Source: Corynespora cassiicola (taxonomy: Eukaryota > Ascomycota > Dothideomycetes > Pleosporales > Corynesporascaceae). From it: a stretch of 64,000 bases of DNA. The notes below the pieces were generated by a model. The model was not told the origin of the DNA and did not search any database. It saw nothing but the letters and a program-made list of their open reading frames with translations. Below are positions 47,905 to 59,721 of the stretch, piece by piece (position 1 is the first letter of the stretch; each line of letters starts with the position of its first letter). The translations under genes were made by a program, and so were the position numbers. The stretch is from the NCBI GenBank assembly GCA_022059125.1, contig JAEUWY010000001.1:4774001-4838000 (forward strand), written 5' to 3'.

Positions 47905-48886
47905 TCACACGAGCCCCGGAATGATCGCCTTTCTGCTACCGACTTTGTCCTTCCCAAACTTCTTCTCGTACCATCGCTTTCCCTGAAGCGCCCGCGGAAA
48001 CATGGTCGAGATCTCGTTGAATAGGAAGCTCCTTGCCGGCGTGCAATGCCACCCTCCGATCATCCACCACCCAGCCCACTCGATCCATTCGCACAGGTAA
48101 TGCGCGTACAGCACGTACTTGAACAGCCCATTCTTGGGCAGCATGTACACCTTGTCCACGCTCTGCGGAGGCTGCCCCAGCCTCTCCGCCTCCTTGCGCT
48201 GCTTGCGGTCCGCCGCCCGCCTGATCTCCCGCAGGTCGTCGTCATGAAACATGTTGCCCAAAAGCCCCCAGGCCCAGATGACTAGTCCGATCTCCATCGA
48301 CCAGTATCTGCCCGCCCAGTCGTTGTCCGTCGTGGGGCCGTATCCTGCGAGCCATCCGCCGATCGAGATGGCATTGAATAGCTGGAACACCACGGCGAAG
48401 AACCAGACCAGGGGGTATATAGGGGACATGCTCGGGTTCAGCACCAGGGGCGAGATGAGGGCCCGGTAGAGGTAGTGGATGACCTGCCATGGTCTGGTCA
48501 GTCCTGCTCCTGTCCAAGCCGCCCGCCCGCGCTTTGGGCTACTCACAAAGGTCCCGGCCATGGTCCAATTGCCCCACGGCAGCTCTTCAATCCCCAGCTC
48601 CTTGGGCAGCGCATACATGATGTAGAGCAGCGTGATGAAGCCGAAGCTCTCCATCGTCGCCCACCCTATCTTCCCCGGGATGTTGATGCGTGAGTCAATC
48701 GATGTCTTCCCCTGAGGGTACCACTCTACGAACCATTGTATTGCCGTGAACTTGCGAAACGCGTTAGTTGCTCAGCCTCCCCAAGCTCCGCAGCTGCAGA
48801 CGTACCACGGGGAAGAACTGCCAGACATAGCACAGCAGCTCCCAGTTCTCCCGAGATGGCGGAAGCCAATTCTGTACAATGGCCAT
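47905..48886 (-). CDS. Steroid 5-alpha-reductase-like membrane enzyme
   Basis: Three exons on the minus strand: 48886-48806, 48750-48547 and 48483-47905, 287 residues, introns 55 and 63 nt. The opening MAIVQNWLPPSRENWE and the following GKTSIDSRINIPGKIGWATMES segment resemble the start of 3-oxo-5-alpha-steroid 4-dehydrogenases. Later signs are HYLYRALISPL and the C-terminal block LCEWIEWAGWWMIGGW...RALQGKRWYEKKFG, in which steroid reductases carry NADPH-site residues. Several hydrophobic segments agree with an ER membrane protein. The likely reaction is NADPH-dependent reduction of an enone in a sterol or polyprenol-like lipid; the fungal substrate is not known to me. The second intron is 63 nt, so reading through it does not break the frame. 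Confidence 0.83.
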
Positions 48887-49430
48887 TCTTTGAAACCCTT
48901 TTTTGTGTTGGAATGCGTCAGATTCCGGCTCTCCGTGGGAAGCCGTCGCGTGTCAACGGAGGTGCAGGTGCAAGGTTTCGTCAAAATCATGAAGTCATCC
49001 ATCACAAACATCAACAGACCCGCCAAGCCCGTGACCTGGTTACACATGATCCTCGCGTCAGGTAGCGCCTCCCCCTGGGAAAGGATCCTCCATCCTACCT
49101 CGTAAATTCACACGCCTGTTCTAGCCAAACTGTTTTCTTCCCAACAGAGCAGTGCATTTCTGAAGCCAGGGCATTTACAAAAAGATACCTCGACTAGCAT
49201 CGATCCAAAGGTTCCTAGACATGCAGCATCGCTGCAGCCTACCCGACTATCCAAATCTCCCTCCCCCAAAAAGCACCCAGGGGCAACGCGGACGCGAAAA
49301 AAGGCCCTCGTGTGTCAGAATCCGATGCACATCTCCCAAATGCGATCTCGATCAATAAAAGCACGCCTCAGATCGCCCTCCCGCCACCAGCCCACTGCGC
49401 CCAAAGTCTAACCCAACACTTTTGCTCCCC
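48887..49430. other. Spacer between reductase and kinase genes
   Basis: About 540 bases holding the reductase promoter and the kinase 3' end, both on the minus strand. No further feature is recognised. Confidence 0.5.
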
Positions 49431-50352
49431 TTATATCAGCGGAGCCATCTCCCTACCCCTCTGCTTGTCTTTTCCGTCACCCACGCCTTGCTTCTCCGGG
49501 GCCCACGCGCCATCCTCGTTGCTGCGGATGATTTCGTGGACCTCGAGCCGCCCCTCGACAATCTCCCGCCCATTGACCAGATCGTTCTCATCGGCGCGCC
49601 GCCCCGCGTCCTCCTCGTCCCGTGCAATGCCCGCCTTTACGTGCCTGTGAACGAGCCTCTGCCGCGCGACCTCGAACCCGACGTCCACGAACCACAGCTC
49701 GTCCATGAGGGCGGCGGCATCCCGCCACGGCGCGCGGTCCAGCGAGAGGTAGTTGCCCTCGAAGATGATCATGCGCGCGCTGGGCGCGATGGAGATGTCG
49801 TCGGCCACGGGGTCCTTCTTGGCGTGGTCGAAGCTGGGCGCGTACAGCGTCTTGGTCTCGGGCAGGATGGGCTCGCGCAGCTTCTCGACGAGGGCGAGGA
49901 AGGAATGTCCGTCAAAGGTGAAGGCGGCTCCGCGCCGGGCGTGTGCCGTGGCCGGGTCGGGCATGGCGTCGAGTTGGGCGCGGGAGAGGTGGTAGCCGTC
50001 CATAGGGACGAAGGCGGCCAGTGGACTGCCGTTGCATGTTCCTGGGGCTTCCCGGGCGTGGCGCTCGTTCAGTTTTCTGGCTACTATTGAGGCGAGGGTG
50101 GTTTTTCCTGGTGGCTATATCAGCGGTGCTTTCCAATGCTGCAGATGAACGACCAAAGAGCAAGGGAAGATCAAGCAAGGGCTGGCCTACCAGATCCGGG
50201 TATCCCAGATACCGCAATGAGAAGGCGTTGTGACTTGGGAACATTTTGGAATTTCTCTGCAAGCGTTGCTTAGCGCTTCAATTGCTGAAATTTCTGATCG
50301 GTATGTGTATACCCCAGGTCTTGTTTACTAGGCGCTCGACTTGTTCTTCCAT
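49431..50352 (-). CDS. YFH7-like P-loop kinase (phosphoribulokinase/uridine kinase fold)
   Basis: Three exons on the minus strand: 50352-50313, 50256-50191 and 50107-49431, 260 residues, introns 56 and 83 nt. The Walker A motif GIPGSGKTT (31-39) is split by intron 2 between the glycine and lysine codons, which supports the reconstruction. PMDGYHLSRAQLDAMPD follows, then RRGAAFTFDG and APSFDHAKKDPVADD, all hallmarks of the yeast YFH7-type group. MIIFEGNYLSLD precedes the lid region with RHVKAGIA. The fold is that of uridine/phosphoribulokinases; the physiological substrate of the fungal group is unsettled. No targeting peptide is obvious. Confidence 0.87.
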
Positions 50353-50955
50353 GGTGACGGTCAATCTCAGCTTATCTCTGAGGCTTCCTGGACACTTCTA
50401 TAGTCTTGTCTCCTGTCTTGTATGCGTATGGGAAAGTTAGGGTGATTGGCGGGCAGATCGCTCAACTTTCTTTTCCTCTAGGGCTTCCAGATACCTGTGT
50501 AGATCGCCGTGGGGTTCTCGCCAGCTGTGACGTAAAGGGTCGCTGCGGGGGGGCTAAAACCACACACGTGACCGTGTCTACGAGATAAAACGTAAAGGCA
50601 ATTGCGTACACTTCTGGGTCGCTTTATCGCGAGGGCAGCTACCCAGCTAATGTGATGTTATGCGGCCCGCTGCGGCGTGCTGCGGACATTGAATCGCGCC
50701 CAGGGACGGCACGGTGATGCCGTGCGGCTGCAAGGTATTTGCTGCGATACGCCGGAACGACAGGATTTCTTAGCTAAGTCAGGGGCCTAACCTCGCTGTC
50801 AGTGTCGCGCAGCAGACGTGTATGATAGAAACATTCTCGAATCTTTTCTACTCCAACCTTAATGCAATGCAAGCAATGGTCTGAACTGGTGACAGCTGCA
50901 AGCCATAAGACGACCTGAATCTTGGACCCCTGGCCAATCGGAGAGCGGGCTCACC
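50353..50955. promoter_or_regulatory. Bidirectional promoter of the YFH7-like and GH63 genes
   Basis: About 600 bases between divergent starts. A CCAAT word lies at 50934-50938, close to the GH63 start. No open frame of note. Confidence 0.45.
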
Positions 50956-53674
50956 ATGCAGCTTCCGGCGCCCCTCGTCGCTCTCGTCACCCTCCTCGCG
51001 CCCTGCCTCGCCGCCGCCGACAGTATCCCCTCAAATAATGCGTCGCTGCTATGGGGTCCCTACCGCCCAAACTTGTACTTGGGCATCCGCCCGCGCGTCC
51101 CGGAGAGCCTGCTGATGGGGCTGATGTGGGGGAAGCTTGAGGACGGATGGGGCAGTACGCGCAAAGCGATGCTGGCTTACAGAAGCTCTGTTGACGCGTT
51201 TTTTTAGGCCTACGCCATACCTGCGAGCAAACCGACGGAATGGCTAGCTACGGCTGGACCGCGTACGATACTCGAAGCGGGGGGACTCAGATAATCGAGG
51301 ATGTGAAGAACAAGATGAACATCACCACTGAGTTCGTGAAGAAATATGAAGGGCAGAGAGCGGGCAATTGGGCATTGAGAGTCAAGGGAACGCCGCGGAA
51401 AGATGCTCCCGCGGGTATGAAGACCTCTGTCGTGTTCTATGTCGGCATGGAAGGACTGGAGAAATGTCCAGAGTGTCGATTGGACGTTACGACACAAGAA
51501 CAGGGCTTGGGCGATGATTTGGCTGTGGACACGGTGGATTTTCACATAAAGCATCCAAAGCTTGGGTCGGCGAAGATGCAGATACCGAGCCCAAATTCGA
51601 AGACGAAGATACTGGGCGGACGTCACGAAAATACGGCGGTCAACAGTCTCAAAACTACAGACGAACTACTCTGGCAAGCAAAATGTGAGTCCAGCCGTTT
51701 TCGTCGTACCTCGCTATTTTGCACATTTTGAGACTATTCCTCGCTGACACTATTTTCCGGAAGAAGCTCTCTTCGTGGATTTACTGAAAGATGGTTTCAA
51801 GCCTGATGATAAAGAGAAAAACCTTCTCATTCCAAATAAGCATGGCGAGGGAAATTTGCACTTTGTGCAAATCGAGTTCAAAGATAGCTTCGAGGTGAGT
51901 ACCAACATAACACGGAACGGACTTCTCTAAGCTATGCTATCTAGTTTGACGTGCTATATTCGAATGAAGCCGCAACTGTACCCATGACATGTAAGCATAT
52001 AGAGGACGATGGCAATATCAACAGCTAATGTACTCAGCTGCGGAGCTTCCCACACATCTCGATGAGACATTGGCTGGATTTACCACAAACTTCACATCGG
52101 TGTTTGCTCCTCAGACCCCCTTCGTAACCGACGGACATCGCGCCTTCTCAGAAAATTTATTCTCCAACCTGCTGGGAGGCTTGGGCTACTTCTACGGCAA
52201 GAACAAGGTCGATGTGTCGCATGCGCCTGAATACGCGGAGACGACGGCGGGTTTCTGGGAGAAAATTGCTGAAAAACGCAAAAAGACCAAGCCTGAGAGC
52301 AAAGGACCGTACGAACTTTTGACGCATGTTCCTTCCAGACCTGTTTTCCCGCGTGGATTTCTCTGGGATGAAGGATTTCATCTCATCACTGTCCTTGAAT
52401 GGGATGCCGACCTTGCTATCGAAGTGCTTCGCAATTGGCTATCGCTCATGAACGATGCTGGATGGATTGCGAGAGAACAGATCTTGGGTGCTGAGGCAGA
52501 GAGCAAAGTCCCAGAGGAATTCCAGGTGCAATTGCCCGACATTGCGAATCCACCGACCTTGTTCTGGATCGTTTCTAGATATCTCGACTTTCTTCAAAAC
52601 AAAGTCAAGTATCGTGGCCACGACTCTGTCTATCTTGAGCATTCGGGGTCCAGCAAGGCTTTGATAGCCGAGGTTTATCCCCTGCTGAAACGACATTACG
52701 AATGGTTCCGGCGAACGCAATTCGGAGACGTCGAAGCGCACTCCATACCATCCGCCAAGCCTGGTGAAGGGTATCGATGGCGCGGACGCGCCCCTAATAA
52801 CAACTTTGCAAGTGGGCTGGATGATTTCCCCCGCGCTGAGCCACCTCATATTTCTGAACTGCATGTTGATGCTCTTTCGTGGGTTTACATGATGGCGGAG
52901 ACACTTGAGAGACTGGCTTTACCCGCGAAAAAGAGCGACGATATGGCCAAATTCCAAGGCCACCAACGAGCAATTCAACACAATCTGGAACATTTGCACT
53001 GGGATGATAAGAAAAATATGCATTGCGATGCGTGGGTTAAAGACGATGTCCACACCCTTGTGTGCCCTCCAGGCTACGTTTCTCTATTCCCCTTCATGCT
53101 CGGCCTTCTCGGCCCAGAGCATCCCCATCTCGAAGCAGTCCTCGACATGATTCATGACCCAGAGCGTCTATGGACAGACCACGGTGTGCGCAGTCTCGCT
53201 CCATCGAGCACATATTACGGAATGGGCGACAACTACTGGCGGAGTCCCATCTGGATCAACATCAACTACCTCATCATCGAGCGCCTTCACTTCCTCGCAG
53301 GAAAGGAAGGGCCGCACCAACAGCGCTGCAAGGAAATGTACACCGAGCTTCGCCTCAATGTAGCTCAGACGGTGTACAAATCGTGGGCTGAGACGGGTTT
53401 TGCTTGGGAACAATATGACCCTGCAGGAGGGCATGGCCAGCGGACGCAGCACTTCACCGGATGGACGTCCCTTGTGGTTAAGATTATGGCGATGCCGGAT
53501 CTCACCGCGCAAGACGCTGGTTTGAGGGCCAAGTTTGGCGGATTGATTCAAGGAGCGAGGGCACATCAGGGATGGAATGCGGGGAGCATTGTGCTCATAT
53601 TGGTGCTTTTGGTGTTCTTGTACTTTACAAGGAGACGTTTTGCTGGTACGCTCAGGAGCCTCCGACGCGGCTGA
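50956..53674 (+). CDS. CWH41: Mannosyl-oligosaccharide glucosidase (ER glucosidase I, GH63)
   Basis: Five exons: 50956-51154, 51208-51684, 51767-51894, 51945-51990 and 52038-53674, 828 residues, introns 47-82 nt. It removes the outermost alpha-1,2-glucose of the N-glycan precursor in the ER. An N-terminal hydrophobic signal (MQLPAPLVALVTLLAPCLAA) is followed by the LLWGPYRPNLYLGIRPRVP start of the N-terminal domain and LRHTCEQTDG. The catalytic domain has RGFLWDEGFH with probable general acid D394, the conserved YYGMGDNYWRSPIWININYL block, and TGFAWEQYDP with probable base E741. A hydrophobic segment plus RRR sits at the very C-terminus (about 808-824), which could be a second membrane anchor. 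The short fourth exon (46 nt) keeps the frame and is well bounded. Confidence 0.95.
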
Positions 53675-53971
53675 TAGATTCAAAATTTGCATACGGTAGT
53701 ACTTTCCTCGCAGATCATAAAGGCGTTTTTAGACATAGTCGCGAATTGCATTTCGGCTCCGAGTTGTTGCGCATTGACCCTCTGTGAGGCCTCCTCCCAT
53801 TCTTGTTGTGACCTTTCGGCTCCGAAACTTCCCATTAAATGACGACGCGCCCTTCAATTGGAGTTCCAGGTCGATGTTTTGGGTCTGCGTATAGAGGCAT
53901 TCGATCCAGCATCAAGAATCTGTATCATTTCAAGCTGGTGTTGGCCTGCAAGAGTATTCCTCTCATTTGCG

Positions 53972-56405
53972 ATGCTATCCGAGCCGAGGACCAGTGTCCT
54001 TCCGAAAACAGACACTACACGATGGCGGTTGGAATCCAACAACATTGGTGTAAACCTATGGCACTACCTTACGGAAGAAGAACTCCCTAAAGCGCGCCTC
54101 CAAACACGGGCGGAGAAATACTTCTTGGGCCTACCGGCTGTTAGTTAGCCATCATCGTCCATTCTCCTCCCAAGACTCTGACGGACCAACCACAGGAAAT
54201 CCGCAGCCTCCCACCCGCGCAAACCTTCGATGAATCCGCTCGCAATGGCCTCGTATTTTATGAGGGTCTACAGCAAGATGCAGGGCACTGGACATGCAGC
54301 TACGGTGGACCCAGCTTCCTGCTCCCCGGTATCGTGTTCGCAATGTACATCACGAAGAAGCCGATACCCGAAGAGTGGAAGATCGAAATGACAAGATGGA
54401 TCTGCAAGCACCAGAATGAAGATGGTGGGTGGGGGCTACATACCTTCGCCGAAACTACAGTGAACGCGACGGTGCTCTACTACATCACACTGAGGATTCT
54501 GGGGATGGGAGAGGATCATAGTGTCGCCGTGAAGGCGCGAAGGAGACTCAAGGAACTCGGTGGGGCATTGCAAGCGCCACAATGGGCGAGATATTGGCTC
54601 GCGGTTCTAAACCTCTTCGAATGGGAGGGCGTTGCGCCGGTGCCGGCAGAGATGTGGTAAGTAGGCTGTCTGCGCCAGCATAAGAAGAGGGATTGACTAG
54701 TTTAGGATGCTTCCAGATTGGGTGCCATTCCACCCCTGGAGATGGTGGATCCACTGCCGTGCCGTATATCTCCCGGTATCATATCTCTATTCAAACAAAT
54801 GCCAAGTGGAATTGGACGATTTTCTAAAGGCAATTCGGAGAGAAATATTCGTCGAGCCATATGAGTCGATCCGCTTCTCGGCAAACATGCACACAGTGGG
54901 CCCTCTCGAGAGGAAACAAGAGCTCAGCATCTTTCTCACCGTCGCTAATCACTCCATGAGGCTGTGGGAGACATGGCTCCGCCCTTTATGGGTCCGTGGC
55001 TGTGCAGATGATACAGTGCGCGATCTTTTGAAGAGAGAAGACGAAAACACAGAATACAACGATATTGCACCTGTGAACAAAGCGTTCCATATTGTTGCGG
55101 CTTACTTCATCCACGGACCGGAGAGCAAGACAGTGCAGAAACATCACGACAAGATACTTCCATACCTTTGGATGGGTGATGACGGAATCAACTGCGGCGG
55201 AACGAATGGGACGCAGCTCTGGGACACAGAGTTCTCTGTGATTGGCATCGTCGAATCTGGACTGGGCACGGACCCGAGATTTCGGACAATGCTCGAGAAG
55301 GCACATAGGTTCCTCGAAGTCTCACAGATCCGAGATGATCTCCCAGATCCGTACAGACAGAGGAGGAAAGGTGGGTGGCCCTTCAGCACTAAAGATAATG
55401 GCTACGTAGTCTCCGATTGTGCTGCCGAAGGCCTCAAGGCGACTCTTCTGCTCCAGGAAGAGCTGTAAGTGCATCATCTCCTTGATGGCATAAGAAAAAG
55501 GCTGACGATGTGCGTCTAGTGGCTTTGATCCTCTCATCTCCCAGGACCGACTGCAAGATTGCGTGGATACACTGCTGCTCATGCAAAATAAAAACGGCGG
55601 CTTTGGGAGCTACGAGAAAACACGCTGTAGCACATACGTCGAGATGTTCAACCCGGCTGAGCTTTTCGATCGCTGCATGGTCGAGTACTCATACCCGGAA
55701 TGTACATGTGCCGTTATATCCTCGTTTGCCCTCTTTCGAAAGCACTACCCCTCCTACCGCGCTTCCGAGATTAAGTCTACTATAAAAGCTGGTGGGCAAT
55801 TTATCCAAGAAAACCAGCGCGCAGATGGTAGCTGGTATGGATCATGGGCTGTGTGCTTCACGTACGGCACCATGTTTGGCATCGAAGGACTAGTCGCTGC
55901 TGGGCATGATTATGAGACTTCGGCGAGTATCCGGCGAGCGTGTAAGTTTTTGGTAGGGAAACAGAGGGATGATGGAGGGTGGGGTGAGCATTGGACAAGC
56001 TGTGAGAAGGGAGTTTATGTGGATATGGATAGTCAGGTTGTTATGACGGCTTGGGCATGCTTGGGGCTTATGAGCGCGAGGTATCCGGACGCAAGGGTTG
56101 TCTCCAGGGGACTTGAGGTGAGTAGCTTTTCCGTGCAAAGCAAATGGAAATTACTAATGGCCAATCAGTTGATTCGGAGTCGACAGCAGTCTAACGGAGA
56201 GTGGCTGCAGGAAAGCATTGAGGGAATATTCAATTGCACCTGGTAAGTCTAGAAAGAAGGGTGGTTCTGCGAATAGTCATTAACGAATGGCGGAAGCACG
56301 ATTGAATACCCAAACTACAAGTTTCACTTTCCGATTCGCGCTTTGGGTCGTTATCAGCACGATTACATCCCTGCTCTTCGAAATTTGCGGACCGAGAAGG
56401 CGTGA
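53972..56405 (+). CDS. Oxidosqualene cyclase, lanosterol-synthase family, variant DCAAE motif
   Basis: Six exons: 53972-54139, 54196-54656, 54706-55464, 55520-56117, 56169-56242 and 56297-56405, 722 residues, introns 49-56 nt. QW repeats typical of triterpene cyclases are seen: QNEDGGWG, QNKNGGFG, QRADGSWYGSW, QRDDGGWGEHW and QSNGEWLQ. The catalytic motif, normally DCTAE in oxidosqualene cyclases, is DCAAE here (D447). The bacterial squalene-hopene DxDD motif is absent, so the substrate is most likely 2,3-oxidosqualene. The C-terminal segment FNCTCTIEYPNYKFHFP is closer to the lanosterol-synthase form than to the altered form I recall for protostadienol synthase. It may be the ergosterol-pathway enzyme ERG7 or a paralogue for a specialised triterpene. 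No P450 cluster is next to it, which leaves the second possibility unsupported. Confidence 0.9.
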
Positions 56406-57009
56406 TGGGTCGATGGGTTGAGGTTCGCACACCTTCAGCATGCTCGAATTCACATACCCTAGAGGGATGATCATCAATCCTGTCTGTCTGTTGTCATTCC
56501 CAATCAGGTGAGTTGATTGTGGAGCTAGCAGAGCGCCAAAGAGCCGTTATGATAAATCAAAAGGAACGTCAAATATCTGAGCCAGGGGAAAGTCTTGACT
56601 GTGTCGATTCCGGTTAACACGGATAAGCTTGGTTTATTGGCTCGCGGTGCAGGAGTTCACCGGAATTTTAAAACGTTTGCCTTACCCCTCGTTCGTCGCT
56701 CGCTTCTTCAAACACCTTCGTATCCATTATTTAGCCACCACCCATTCGAAGACGAGAGGCTCACATCCATGGCTCTCTCCTTGCACCAGCATCTGGCCAT
56801 ATGCATATTTCTCGATTCACGCCTCGAGTACGAATGATGATCTGGGGGCTGTGCTGGTATAGCGCCGGGGTTGAGGGCGCAGCCCTGGGAAAATAGATCA
56901 GAGCTAGCTCTTTGCGTTCTTGTCATCTTCTTAGCGAGGAAACTAGTGTCATCGGCATGCTCTCTTGTCCATCCTCCCTCTCTGTTTCAGGTTCATCACT
57001 CAACGCAAG
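56406..57009. other. Spacer between cyclase and HET copy 2
   Basis: About 600 bases, both genes on the plus strand; the HET promoter must lie here. No element is recognised. Confidence 0.5.
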
Positions 57010-59300
57010 ATGCCGAACATGTCAATGTATGCTTCGCTAACGCCGCATTCGTACGAAATAAGGTTGCTCGAAATCCAACCCGGAACATGGGCTGATGAAG
57101 TCGAAGTTAAGCTTCGGATCTCATCGATCTCTAGAGCCCGCAACCGCTACGTTACCATCTCATACACCTGGGGGGCTTTTGAAACCACAAAGCGCGTCTT
57201 CATAACGTGTGATGGAAAGCAAGCACTTATTCCGGAAAATTTAGCCTTTGTTCTTCGCCGAATTAGAAGGCCAGACTTCTCGGTCCTTGTATGGGCAGAC
57301 GCCATATGCATCAATCAAAATGACGATTTTGAACGCACCCACCAAGTTGGGCTCATGGGAGAAATTTACAGGAACAGCCGAGAGACTATAATATGGCTTG
57401 GGGAACAGACTGATATCGATGATGTAGGACAACGATACTGGGGGGACTGTATGACACCAGAGGATCGAGAAGCAATGCAATACGGCGCACCGCCTCGGAT
57501 AGCATGGCAGGGAAACTCAAGCGACGAACGATTGTTGAACGCATATCTAAGCAACTTCAGGCAATCTTCAACGGCTGATAGGTTTGATTCCTCTTGTAAC
57601 GACGTTGCTGGGGCTTTCTGCCTGATTCAGAAAATTTCCGAGGGCACATCAACTCTCGATGTCGAGTTTCTCGCCAATAAGACTACAGTACTGAATGAAT
57701 TCGGATTTTCAAAATACCCAGGGTCGATAAGCCCCTTTTATCGGTCAAATGCGGTCAACAGAGTCTTTTCAGGACTTAATAAACTTATGACACGAGCATG
57801 GGTAGGTGCACAACATGTGCTTTCCTCAACTTGGCTAACGAAGTAAGTGGACTCGGATTTGGGTCATTCAAGAAACTGTTCTTGCCCAGAAAGCCACGGT
57901 TCATTTTGGAATGCTCTCGGCCCCATGGTCAATGTTTGCACTGGCCGCCAGGTAAGCAAAGCTTAAACCCACAACATTAGCATTTGTTCAGCACACCCAT
58001 GACGTTAGCATGGAACATAAATTAGCAGCACTGACACATTGCCTCTTTCAGAAATTACCAGTCAGAACGCCACGAACAATGCCTAGATCTAGGGGGAATG
58101 CCTGGCTATGACATACTCCACAATTTCAGTACTTCGGTCTTGAAGATTCACCATGTCCGAAACAATCACCAAAATCTATCGGAAACTGAAACATTGTTCT
58201 CCCTACTGTGGAAATTTCGGTCACTGGAAGCAAGTGATAAACGCGACAAGGTCTACGCACTCATTGGCCTAGCCACGAATTGGCAGAACCTCCCTCCCAT
58301 GATCCCCAACTACCAAAAAGATGTTGGTACAACATATATCGACACAGTCATCAGCTTAATACGCCGTTCAGGAGACCTTATGGCCCTTACTGGTGACCTG
58401 GACGCTGGACTGGGTCGGAAAAGGCTCAGGGGCATTCCATCATGGGTGATGGACTGGTCCTTACCGTGCTTGCAGTTGGAAGTAGACAGAGTCAATTCTC
58501 TAATTATGTACAACTCAAGCGGTCATACTGACGGATTTGTGCGCTTTCACCAACTTCATTCGATACTAGAAGTTGAAGGCGCTTGCGTGGATGTTGTCAT
58601 AATGGTAGGCGATGCCAGTCGGCATACGCAGATTAGTGACACTTGCGCTGTAATTCGGAAATGGAACCTCATGGTAAATGATTACAAAAATTACTCCCCT
58701 GAGTACCCGTACCCCAGCGGGGGCTCATATCATGAGGCTTTTTGGAGAACGCTGATTGGAGATGTCGTACATACAGGGCACATCGGCAGCTCTCATGGAG
58801 AATATGGGGATACCACTTATCGACGAGCTACTAAAGATGATGAAGATGCATTTGACGCATGGCGTATGTGGTCGCGATGCATATCGCGAGACACACTGGG
58901 AAGGTCAATGGCCTTTACACAAAGAGACCTCGATGAGGGAATATCGTCAATCCACTATGCCCTGAAGACTGCGACTGCCTCACGGAGATTTTTCATCACG
59001 CGAAATGGTTATGTCGGTATTGGTCCGAATTCTACCTTGCCTGGCGACCGGTTGTATGTCGTACAGAATAGCCGCGTCCCTTTTCTAGTACGGTCAGATA
59101 GTTTGAAGGACTGCAAAGATATGGGCTGGATAAGCCTCGTTGAGAAAGATGGCGCCACTGCGAGTAGGACAATTGCAGGGACATGTGAGGCACAACATAG
59201 CTGTTCCCGCCTCGTGGGAGATTGTTTCGCGTACGGTTTGATGGATGGAGAAATATTCAAACGGAGCGACGTTGATATGCAACGGCTTTTTTTGGTGTAA
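57010..59300 (+). CDS. HET-domain protein (heterokaryon incompatibility), copy 2
   Basis: Three exons: 57010-57801, 57848-57951 and 58052-59300, 714 residues, introns 46 and 100 nt. HET signatures are RYVTISYTWGAFE (46-58), VLVWADAICINQNDDFERT (92-110) and RAWWTRIWVIQE across intron 1. Later the conserved DKRDKVYALIGLA block (residues around 380) and, near the end, ITRNGYVGIGPNSTLPGDRLYVVQNSRVPF resemble the C-terminal part of HET copy 1. The family is tied to non-self recognition, but this member's role is unknown. I placed the start at 57010 because the HET fold begins soon after; the in-frame ATG at 56965 is possible. Confidence 0.88.
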
Positions 59301-59721
59301 GGAGTTGGCCAAGCTTCCCCCTTCCGAGGTACAGCGTCATGTAATGACATGAAATTTATTACCAAATCGCGGAAAAGTAACTTCAAAAACTGTCCATAGG
59401 CAGAACAGAGACTCTAGACATATAAAAACAAGAAATAAACAGGAAATTAAGATGATACGGCAGAATGATTGCAAACATTCTATACTGTGTTGCTGGGATC
59501 AACAGAAAACGCTTATTCCACACATCACCTCCCAAGCTATGTTGCTGGAAGTAATGAGAAGTTGAGTGACGTTTTAACCCAAAAAACCGACATACTAAAG
59601 AAATACAATAACAAATGCCATCTACCGACACTCTGTGCTCCTTACTCCAAACAAGTCTAAGCAGGATAGATAATTCAAATGCACCCAAGATAGCCACAGT
59701 TGTCGTTGATTATACAGCAGC
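59301..59721. other. Spacer between convergent HET copy 2 and RTA1 genes
   Basis: About 420 AT-leaning bases that must hold two 3' ends. No gene is seen. Confidence 0.5.

Noticed and set aside
53972..56405. Squalene-hopene cyclase
   Set aside because: The DxDD motif is missing and a DCxAE motif of oxidosqualene cyclases is present.
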